Shown here piece after piece: positions 1 to 4,403 of a DNA stretch of 5,556 nucleotides (positions within the stretch are counted from its first letter, which is position 1; every line of letters starts with the position of its first letter). The position numbers and the translations under genes were made by a program. Under the pieces are notes generated by a model. That model was given only the letters and a program-made list of their open reading frames with translations, did not search any database and had not been told where the DNA came from. This stretch comes from an uncultured Lachnospiraceae bacterium (GTDB lineage: Bacteria > Bacillota > Clostridia > Lachnospirales > Lachnospiraceae): positions 1-5,556 of the forward strand of contig CAJOQS010000110.1 in assembly GCA_905236925.1 (NCBI GenBank), written 5' to 3'.

Positions 1-357
1 GGGAGCAGCCTTTCCCGTTCTGCTGATAACCTTTTTTGCCTTTTCGGCAACTACTACCGCGCACTTGTATGCCTTGCTTCCGACAATTGCATATACCGTG
101 CACTCACCGATCCATTCAGCGGTTACCGTGCCCTTGGAATCCACAGATGCGACAGCCGTGTCCGTCGATACCCACACCGCTTTCTTTCCTGACGAGAGCT
201 TCAGAGTAAAAGTCTCTCCCGGAGCAAGCGATATCTGCTTTTTTGAAAGCTTCACGGCGGCTTCGACCGCCGCCGGTCCGCTTGATGCGGTGAAACTGCC
301 GGATACGCCTGAAAACATCACGACCGCCAGTAAGAATGCAAGTGCCTTTTTCATCAT
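1..357 (-). CDS. Secreted Big_2 (bacterial Ig-like) domain protein, C-terminus cut by window edge
   Basis: The frame is open for 119 codons from ATG at 357 to the left edge, so the stop lies outside the window. The N-terminus is a signal peptide: MMKK, a hydrophobic stretch at residues 5-18 (ALAFLLAVVMFSGV), then a small-residue region around 20-33 suited to cleavage. Residues 34-104 match a Big_2 Ig-like fold: KLSKKQISLAPGETFTLKL, then the STDTAVASVDSKGTVTA core and a final VYAIVGSKAYKCAVVVA strand. Cys86 and Cys99 sit where a disulfide could join two strands. The product should be exported. Big_2 domains usually act as spacers or adhesion modules in surface proteins, and whatever follows residue 119 will decide the role. 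A GGAGG site at 371-367, 9 nt before the ATG, supports the start. It lies 19 nt after the C39-like gene and is probably last or late in the operon. Secretion and fold are fairly sure; function is unknown. Confidence 0.85.
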   Translation of the reverse strand, partial: MMKKALAFLLAVVMFSGVSGSFTASSGPAAVEAAVKLSKKQISLAPGETFTLKLSSGKKAVWVSTDTAVASVDSKGTVTAEWIGECTVYAIVGSKAYKCAVVVAEKAKKVISRTGKAAP

Positions 358-376
358 TTTGCAATACCTCCATACA

Positions 377-1021
377 TTATCTAATCGTAAAATAATACCC
401 GTAGGTGGCCCGTCTCTTTTTCAGCCGGGTCTCCTTCTGATACGGCGTTCCGTCGGTCGTATCCCGCAGAGTATGTTCCTCGCCGTACCATCCGTTGTGC
501 ACGAGTAGCTCCATGTCGCCCTTCGCGCTCCTTCTGTACCCGTAGCACAGCATTGTATGAAAGCTGTGCTCTCCCGCGATAGTTGTCGTTATCAGCACAG
601 GCAGATCATTTTTAAGATTGGAGATGATCGTCGAGGCCCTCGGAAAAAGCGTCCAGTTAAGATCAATCCCCTTGTCGGGCGATTTCTCCCGGACAAACTG
701 CCGGAACGGAACAGTTATCCTGTCGCCGTAGCTGACTGCCGTCAGATCGCATTGCTCCACCAGATACCGGTGAAGAGCATAGGTCTCCGGATAAGCCGTC
801 TTCACATCGTCCGAAGAGGCCGGCGTGATCCCGTGCCGCCTTGAGGCCATCCACTCCGCAGGAAGGAACTGCCTTTTGCACCTCAGGCTCAGATAGTTCA
901 GCGCCATGGCAGCCGAGATGGCCGAGCAGGTGTTGTCGTCATTGTAGCCGAAGGCAAGGCGTTCTATATAGTCCCGATATCCCATAATCCGGTATTCCTC
1001 TACATAGCCATTTTCATACAT
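377..1021 (-). CDS. C39-like cysteine-peptidase-fold protein
   Basis: This is a 214-residue soluble protein without signal peptide or membrane segment. It carries the layout of papain-fold C39-like domains: a Cys at the start of a helix (DDNTCSAISAAMALNYL, Cys32), a His in a strand motif near the end (EHSFHTMLCYGYR, most likely His155) and an Asn-Gly-Trp motif 21 residues later (VHNGWYGE, Asn176) in place of the common Asp-Pro-Trp. The triad would be Cys32-His155-Asn176. The family cleaves or transfers at peptide or amide bonds, but no substrate can be inferred. Its neighbours are a YunG-like gene upstream and a secreted Big_2 gene 19 nt downstream. The start is uncertain. ATG at 1021 has a weak AAAGG site 8 nt upstream and overlaps the upstream gene by 22 nt. 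ATG at 985 (202 residues) has AGAGGA about 10 nt upstream and leaves a 14-nt gap. Both keep the whole domain. The gene is certain, the fold likely, the enzyme activity unproven. Confidence 0.8.
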   Translation of the reverse strand: MYENGYVEEYRIMGYRDYIERLAFGYNDDNTCSAISAAMALNYLSLRCKRQFLPAEWMASRRHGITPASSDDVKTAYPETYALHRYLVEQCDLTAVSYGDRITVPFRQFVREKSPDKGIDLNWTLFPRASTIISNLKNDLPVLITTTIAGEHSFHTMLCYGYRRSAKGDMELLVHNGWYGEEHTLRDTTDGTPYQKETRLKKRRATYGYYFTIR

Positions 1022-1443
1022 TGCTCAAGCCTTTCTTTCAAAAGCAGGTATCTCTCATATTTCTCTTTTTTGGAAAAAAGCTTCTCTCGTGACTGCTCCG
1101 GATTGCCCGAATAATCGAGCCTCCTGTCACCGAACTGCTCGCTGGTCAGGTCGAAAATGCAGTCTCCGACAACATTATAGCAATGATAATTGCCGTCCTC
1201 CAGCGGAACCCCATATACTTTTCCGCCAAATATATCCTGCGCCAGAAACGCGGTTATCGAGCACTGTCCGAGAGTTTTGTTCTCCACGCTCCAGTTCTCC
1301 CTCATTCTTGGCGCACAGGTGTCGGCGCACCACAGACCCGACAGAAGGTCGTACAGCACGCGCGGATCCTTTATCGCCCTGTATTCTTCATCAACCGGTG
1401 CCGCATCCGCACCTTTCCATCCGTAAAAGCAGTATTCGCTCAT
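1000..1443 (-). CDS. YunG-like small protein with Cys-His-Asp arrangement
   Basis: This is a 147-residue cytoplasmic protein resembling the Bacillus subtilis YunG family of unknown function. The hallmark is the central NWSVENKTLGQCSITAFLAQ stretch (residues 50-69) followed by DIFGGKVYGV, then NYHCYNVV (His87) and CIFDLTSEQF (Asp98). Cys61 in GQCS, His87 and Asp98 are spaced as in transglutaminase/papain-fold proteins, so a catalytic triad is plausible. The C-terminal 35 residues are a charged, probably helical tail rich in Lys and Glu. I chose ATG at 1443 because it follows the MutS-like stop with only one base between (TGATATG), which fits translational coupling, with GGGA 9 nt upstream. An in-frame ATG at 1494 would add 17 Arg-rich residues lying wholly inside the upstream gene and is less likely. 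The next gene in the operon has a similar catalytic arrangement, suggesting the pair may act on related substrates. That is inference; family recognition is from memory of the motif. Confidence 0.8.
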   Translation of the reverse strand: MSEYCFYGWKGADAAPVDEEYRAIKDPRVLYDLLSGLWCADTCAPRMRENWSVENKTLGQCSITAFLAQDIFGGKVYGVPLEDGNYHCYNVVGDCIFDLTSEQFGDRRLDYSGNPEQSREKLFSKKEKYERYLLLKERLEQCMKMAM

Positions 1444-1444
1444 A

Positions 1445-3151
1445 TCAAATTGTCCCGTTCTGCAGACTCTCTGCGCTCTTCTGCGCGGCTTCAACTATCT
1501 TCCTGTCAAAACCGAGCATTGAAAGAAGCTTGATCGCGTTGCGTGTGGTCGAACGCCCGTCACGCAGCTTGTAGTCAAAGGTTACTTCGTTTTCATGACC
1601 GTTTTCGCTGACTTCCTCCTCGAAGTGGTAGTTTGAATATGTGCCTTCAAGTCTGTAGGTCAGCTCGATATCATGTGTCGCAGCAAATGTGAGTCCTCCG
1701 GACTCCGAGAGAGCTTTAAGTATCTCGCAGGAAGCGGCTATTCTCTCGACTGTATTTGTTCCGCGAAGCACTTCATCGATAAAGGCGAGCACCGGCGCTC
1801 CCGCCGCATTCGCGAACTCGTCCAGGATTCGCTTCAGCGATCTGATCTCAACGATATAGTAGCTTTCACCCGAGAACAGATTGTCCTGCAGCGCCATGGA
1901 TGACATAACGTGGTAGCAGCGTGCCTCGTAGTTCTCGGCCCTTGCGGTATAGATGCTCTGCGCGAGGATCGCATTGATCGCGATGGCCTTCAGGAAGGTC
2001 GATTTTCCCGAGGCATTCGAGCCCGTAAGTAAAACGGGTTTAGCGGTTTTCAGCGAGTTAACTACCGGATCCTCGATCAGCGGGTGTGCAAGACCTTCAA
2101 AACTCATTCCTGCATCAGGCTTCTCTGCTGCTTCGGCGCTTCCGATCAGTATGGGTTCGCAGGTGTCGCCCGTCCACTCCCTGTATGAAGCCGCGGCAAG
2201 CATGCAGTCAAGAAATCCGACATTTTCAAAGAGTTCGTCAAAGACCTCCTGGCGGTCATAAAACCTTCTGAGCATCAGATTGAAAGCTATCAGGTCAACA
2301 TGAAACGCCATTCTCAGGTAATCGAGGATGCTTTGAAGCAGGTCTCCCGCGCCCATGGGATTCAGGAAGAACTCCGCTCCGCGCGTGAGGTTCCTGAGTT
2401 TTGCCGAGGAGCTTTCGATCCTGCCGGTATACTCTTTCAGCTCCCCGTTCACATCCGCGTCTTTAACCTTCTTTATGTTCTTGGCGGCTCCCGCCATAAG
2501 CAGTATGTACGAGAATATCGAAAAATAGCATTCTATCTGCGACTTGCGCCTGAAGTAGCTTATGATGTTTACGGAAAACATCGCGATCGTGGCAAATATC
2601 CCGACAACCGGTTCAAAAAAGATCACGCCGATCGCGGCTGCGAGCAGCAGCGCCTGCAGGATATGCTTTGCGCTGCTGTCGATCTCAACATTCTTCAGCC
2701 TGCATATATACTCGTATACCGAGATGTTTTTGATCGAGCCGAGCATCCCGATGAAGAAGCCCGTCTCGGTTCTGAGCTTTTCGTCTTTGCTCAGTGCGTT
2801 TATGACTCTGTTTCGCTCCTTCAGAGCATCTATATCATCTATCGGATTACGGAGAAGATAATACAGGTATTCGTCTCCGACAGAAGACTTGCAGCTGTTC
2901 AGCAGGTAGTATACCGAATCCATGTCGAGATCGTTCCATGTGATATCATCCACAGGGCAGCTGCTCCTTGCCTTGCTGCGGCAGTAATATGCCACACTCT
3001 GGGCACGCCCTTCATCAAGCTTGCGATCCGCCTTGCTGCCGTACTCGCGGATGACCCTCGTGCGCAGTCTTCTCTCAGCATTTTTCCTGTCGTAGATGCC
3101 TTTTCCCGCAAAAAAGATCAGGCATGCGACTATTACCAAAACAACTTCCAT
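1445..3151 (-). CDS. Membrane-anchored MutS-family ATPase
   Basis: A 568-residue protein whose C-terminal third is a MutS-superfamily ATPase. Walker A is GSNASGKST at 377-385 (Lys383), the SGESYYIVEI segment at 427-436 matches the MutS N-loop region, Walker B is VLAFIDE at 454-460 followed by LRGTNTVERIAAS, and the switch histidine is His493 in ATHDIEL. Residues 230-330 look like the helical lever/core region. Unlike MutS there is no N-terminal mismatch-binding domain. Instead residues 3-16 form a membrane helix followed by a basic, helical stretch, and residues 164-199 form a hydrophobic hairpin of two more membrane segments before RRK. The ATPase therefore appears tethered to the cytoplasmic face of the membrane, so classical mismatch repair is unlikely. 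It sits 10 nt after the HAD gene and is coupled to the YunG-like gene. Substrate unknown: DNA at the membrane, or protein remodelling. Domain call certain; role open. Confidence 0.9.
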   Translation of the reverse strand: MEVVLVIVACLIFFAGKGIYDRKNAERRLRTRVIREYGSKADRKLDEGRAQSVAYYCRSKARSSCPVDDITWNDLDMDSVYYLLNSCKSSVGDEYLYYLLRNPIDDIDALKERNRVINALSKDEKLRTETGFFIGMLGSIKNISVYEYICRLKNVEIDSSAKHILQALLLAAAIGVIFFEPVVGIFATIAMFSVNIISYFRRKSQIECYFSIFSYILLMAGAAKNIKKVKDADVNGELKEYTGRIESSSAKLRNLTRGAEFFLNPMGAGDLLQSILDYLRMAFHVDLIAFNLMLRRFYDRQEVFDELFENVGFLDCMLAAASYREWTGDTCEPILIGSAEAAEKPDAGMSFEGLAHPLIEDPVVNSLKTAKPVLLTGSNASGKSTFLKAIAINAILAQSIYTARAENYEARCYHVMSSMALQDNLFSGESYYIVEIRSLKRILDEFANAAGAPVLAFIDEVLRGTNTVERIAASCEILKALSESGGLTFAATHDIELTYRLEGTYSNYHFEEEVSENGHENEVTFDYKLRDGRSTTRNAIKLLSMLGFDRKIVEAAQKSAESLQNGTI

Positions 3152-3156
3152 ACTAA

Positions 3157-3162
3157 CCTCCT
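3157..3162 (-). promoter_or_regulatory. Strong ribosome binding site overlapping the upstream stop codon
   Basis: AGGAGG on the minus strand lies 5 nt before the ATG of the MutS-like gene at 3151. Its first A is also the last base of the HAD gene's TGA stop (3164-3162). A ribosome finishing the HAD gene would clear this site, so the two genes are probably translated in coupled fashion. The site also fixes the start of the MutS-like protein and with it the N-terminal membrane helix. Confidence 0.85.
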
Positions 3163-3866
3163 CAAGACACTTGCTCCCTGTAAAACCTGCCGGCCGGATT
3201 ATCCGGTCCCAGCCAAATCGCGTTCAGCTCCGCCCCCAACGCGCCTTTATAATCATTCTCGTAACTGTCTCCGATCATTACCGTTCTGCTCTTATCAAGG
3301 CTGTATTTATCGATCATGATATCAAAGAAATGCCTGTCGGGTTTCATGCAGCCCATATCCGAGGATATCAGCGCTCCCTCAACCATGTTCTGAAGGTCGA
3401 AATAGCATATCTCGGGCCAGGTATAACTCCTCTGCGCATTACTGAGGGTATATGCGCGGCTTCCGCTTTCTCTGATCAGATGCAGAAACTCAGCCACACC
3501 GTCAAACAGACGCATATATTCCCTAGATGCTGTTCTGAAAGCATAGCCCGCCTCGTTGAGCAATCCCTCGTCCAGCATTTCCATGTCGTTCCCGTACTTT
3601 GCAAAAAGCTCTCTGTAGATGGGAATGACATCTATCTCCGGCACTTCAAAAACACCGCTTGCAAGTGCCTTGTCGCGGGCAGCCCTGTCCATGGCAAAGA
3701 ACTCATCCCGCATCTCTTCCGGGGAAGCGGGGTGAAGGATGTTCTTCTCATCCAGCCATTTCTGCCATTTCCGCCAGGTCATGAGGTCCTGCTCATCGGT
3801 ACGGATGTCGATCAGAGTGCCGTAGAGGTCGAAGATGTAATTGGTGTAGGGTAGGGATTTTGTCAT
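3162..3866 (-). CDS. HAD-superfamily hydrolase
   Basis: A 234-residue cytoplasmic HAD protein with all four loops visible. Motif I is YIFDLYGTLID (nucleophile Asp13), motif II is YTLSNAQ (Ser142), motif III is Lys175 in MKPDRHFF, and motif IV is MIGDSYENDYKGA (Asp200, Asp205). Residues 20-125 form the helical cap expected in the subfamily I group that includes phosphoglycolate-phosphatase-like and haloacid-dehalogenase-like enzymes. The position two after the nucleophile is Tyr15 rather than the usual Asp acid/base. This DxYGT form is seen in haloacid dehalogenases and in many uncharacterised Firmicute HADs, so phosphatase activity should not be assumed. The likeliest reaction is still hydrolysis of a small phosphorylated metabolite. 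GGAG lies 6 nt before the ATG at 3866, and the only nearby upstream ATG runs into a stop after five codons. It is the first gene of the minus-strand operon, following the structured repeat region. The substrate cannot be told. Confidence 0.9.
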   Translation of the reverse strand: MTKSLPYTNYIFDLYGTLIDIRTDEQDLMTWRKWQKWLDEKNILHPASPEEMRDEFFAMDRAARDKALASGVFEVPEIDVIPIYRELFAKYGNDMEMLDEGLLNEAGYAFRTASREYMRLFDGVAEFLHLIRESGSRAYTLSNAQRSYTWPEICYFDLQNMVEGALISSDMGCMKPDRHFFDIMIDKYSLDKSRTVMIGDSYENDYKGALGAELNAIWLGPDNPAGRFYREQVS

Positions 3867-3888
3867 GTTAGGCTCCGAAATGCATTTT

Positions 3889-3901
3889 CCTTCTACGAAG
3901 G
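3889..3901. repeat. Short dyad ahead of the HAD gene
   Basis: CCTTC-TAC-GAAGG is a 5-bp perfect inverted repeat with a 3-nt loop, abutting the first 17-bp tandem repeat. It is about 22 nt upstream of the HAD start codon, just outside the ribosome binding site. Alone it is too short to mean much; it is listed because it completes a nearly continuous run of dyads up to the tRNA. Confidence 0.35.
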
Positions 3902-3958
3902 CTTGCTCACAAGGAAGTCTTGCTCACAAGGAAGTCTTGCTCACAAGGAAGTCTTGCT
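3902..3958. repeat. Tandem 17-bp direct repeat, three perfect copies plus a 6-bp partial
   Basis: The unit CTTGCTCACAAGGAAGT occurs perfectly at 3902-3918, 3919-3935 and 3936-3952, and CTTGCT restarts at 3953-3958. There is no spacer, so this is not a CRISPR. Each copy contains CTTG-CTCA-CAAG, which can close a 4-bp mini-hairpin, and the heptamer CACAAGG, which is found inverted at 3997-4003. The block lies 36 nt upstream of the HAD start codon. Perfect identity between copies suggests recent or ongoing slippage. It could be part of an intergenic repeat family or of the operon leader RNA. Confidence 0.9.
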
Positions 3959-3979
3959 TCGAAAACACCTCAGCAAGAC
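3951..3979. repeat. 8-bp perfect inverted repeat (stem-loop)
   Basis: GTCTTGCT at 3951-3958 pairs perfectly with AGCAAGAC at 3972-3979 across a 13-nt loop. The left arm is the junction between the last full 17-bp repeat and its partial copy, so equivalent GTCTTGCT arms at 3917-3924 and 3934-3941 could compete for the same right arm. There is no T-run on either side, so it is not a simple intrinsic terminator. Confidence 0.6.
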
Positions 3980-3996
3980 CGCGAGAAGCTCCGCCT

Positions 3997-4054
3997 CCTT
4001 GTGTTTAGGAAAAGCGCGGTGAACTATCGCGACTTTTCCTGAACAAACACAAGG
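3997..4054. repeat. Long bulged hairpin between tRNA-Leu and the HAD gene
   Basis: The left arm 3997-4018 and right arm 4028-4054 form a long imperfect stem. CCTTGTGTTT (3997-4006) pairs with AAACACAAGG (4045-4054), then AGGAAAAG (4007-4014) pairs with CTTTTCCT (4033-4040), then CGCG (4015-4018) pairs with CGCG (4028-4031). GAAC (4041-4044) and A4032 are bulged, and the loop is 9 nt. That gives 22 base pairs. No T-run follows on either strand, so it looks more like an RNA processing site, attenuator part or repeat-element arm than a terminator. It shares base 4054 with the next hairpin, so the two could stack. Confidence 0.75.
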
Positions 4055-4087
4055 TGGGCCCGTTGTAGATCAGTACAACGGGCCCAC
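4054..4087 (-). terminator. Perfect 14-bp hairpin after tRNA-Leu, candidate terminator
   Basis: Positions 4054-4067 are the exact reverse complement of 4074-4087, giving a GC-rich 14-bp stem (GTGGGCCCGTTGTA) with a 6-nt loop. On the minus strand it begins 7 nt after the tRNA-Leu 3' end and is followed by CTTGTGTTTGTTC, which has 8 T in 13 bases: an imperfect U-tract. It may end tRNA transcription, possibly incompletely, or serve as a 3' processing signal. On the plus strand nothing T-rich follows. The hairpin is certain; its role as a terminator is moderate. Confidence 0.6.
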
Positions 4088-4094
4088 TCGCTAG

Positions 4095-4177
4095 TGCCGC
4101 AAGTGGGACTTGAACCCACACGCTTTTGAGGGCGACGGATTTTGAGTCCGTTGCGTCTGCCATTCCGCCATTGCGGC
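4095..4177 (-). tRNA. tRNA-Leu (anticodon CAA)
   Basis: An 83-nt class II cloverleaf on the minus strand that decodes UUG. The acceptor stem GCCGCAA (4177-4171) pairs with TTGCGGC (4102-4096), with discriminator A at 4095, as expected for leucine. The D-arm carries GCG/CGC with an AATGGCAGA loop. The anticodon stem ACGGA/TCCGT encloses the loop CTCAAAA (4146-4140), placing anticodon CAA at 4144-4142. The long variable arm is CGCCCTCAAAAGCGT and the T-arm is GTGGG-TTCAAGT-CCCAC. The 3' end continues ACTA, so CCA is added after transcription. A strong promoter lies directly upstream and a strong hairpin directly downstream. All stems pair perfectly, so it should be functional. Confidence 0.97.
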
Positions 4178-4199
4178 AAGCGGTTCATAAACCTTAAAA

Positions 4200-4228
4200 A
4201 TGATAACATTTATGCTATTACTTGTCAA
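4200..4228 (-). promoter_or_regulatory. Sigma-70/SigA-type promoter of tRNA-Leu
   Basis: On the minus strand a consensus -35 TTGACA (4228-4223) is followed by a 17-nt spacer and the -10 TATCAT (4205-4200). A TG one base upstream makes it an extended -10. The start point would be near 4193, about 16 nt before the mature tRNA 5' end. It is the only consensus-like minus-strand promoter I see upstream of the HAD operon. Confidence 0.85.
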
Positions 4229-4242
4229 AAGCTTTTTTCCCC

Positions 4243-4271
4243 TTGAAGAGCATATCACGTTGTGATATCCT
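4243..4271 (+). promoter_or_regulatory. Candidate promoter of the deacetylase gene
   Basis: TTGAAG (4243-4248) and TATCCT (4266-4271) are separated by 17 nt and match the housekeeping consensus at 4 of 6 bases each. Transcription would start near 4278, giving a leader of about 125 nt before the ATG at 4404. It diverges from the tRNA promoter, whose -35 box is only 14 bp away, so the two could affect each other. The prediction is moderate because both boxes are imperfect. A sporulation sigma factor could be used instead, but I cannot identify such a site with confidence. Confidence 0.45.
4252..4268. promoter_or_regulatory. 17-bp operator-like dyad
   Basis: ATATCAC-GTT-GTGATAT is a perfect 7-bp inverted repeat with a 3-nt centre. 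It fills the spacer of the candidate plus-strand promoter and overlaps its -10 box, where a bound dimeric regulator would block polymerase. I cannot assign it to a known regulator family. It also lies upstream of the tRNA promoter's -35 on the opposite strand. Confidence 0.5.
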
Positions 4272-4278
4272 AATCTGC

Positions 4279-4394
4279 GGTGTCCTGAAAAAGCAGCACA
4301 CCAACCTTATTTCTCTGATATTCAGGAGCATACTACGTTAGTGGCATGTATGACGAGGAATCATATGCGGCAAAACCGTATCTAATATAGGAGG
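4279..4394 (+). promoter_or_regulatory. Leader of the deacetylase gene with small stems and RBS
   Basis: The leader can form GGTGT (4279-4283) with ACACC (4298-4302), or alternatively TCCTGAA (4283-4289) with TTCAGGA (4321-4327). The two pairings cross and share a base, so they exclude one another. A 6-bp stem with one G-U pair (4365-4370 with 4376-4381, loop CAAAA) sits 7 nt before the AGGAGG ribosome binding site (4389-4394), which is 9 nt before the ATG. No known riboswitch class is recognised. The RBS is certain; the folds are only possible. Confidence 0.4.
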
Positions 4395-4403
4395 CCAACA
4401 TAA

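Noticed and set aside
1444..1494. A 17-residue N-terminal extension of the YunG-like protein
   Set aside because: The extra residues are Arg-rich, lie entirely within the MutS-like coding region, and a better-placed ATG follows that gene's stop by one base.
1445..3151. Mismatch repair gene mutS
   Set aside because: Only the ATPase/core part is shared; the mismatch-binding domain is missing and membrane segments are present.
2300..3319. A 339-codon open frame on the plus strand
   Set aside because: It lies antisense to the MutS-like gene and runs into the antisense of the HAD gene. It has no recognisable domain and no ribosome binding site, while the opposite strand encodes clear motifs.
3096..3854. 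A 252-codon open frame on the plus strand
   Set aside because: It is the shadow of the HAD gene, whose four catalytic motifs are on the minus strand.
3902..3958. CRISPR array
   Set aside because: The 17-bp units are directly tandem without spacers, and no cas gene is present.
4095..4177. Integration site of a mobile element at the tRNA-Leu 3' end
   Set aside because: No integrase gene is in the window and I find no second copy of the tRNA 3' end as a direct repeat.
4024..4209. A 61-codon open frame on the minus strand
   Set aside because: It runs through the whole tRNA-Leu gene and the hairpins; not a protein gene.
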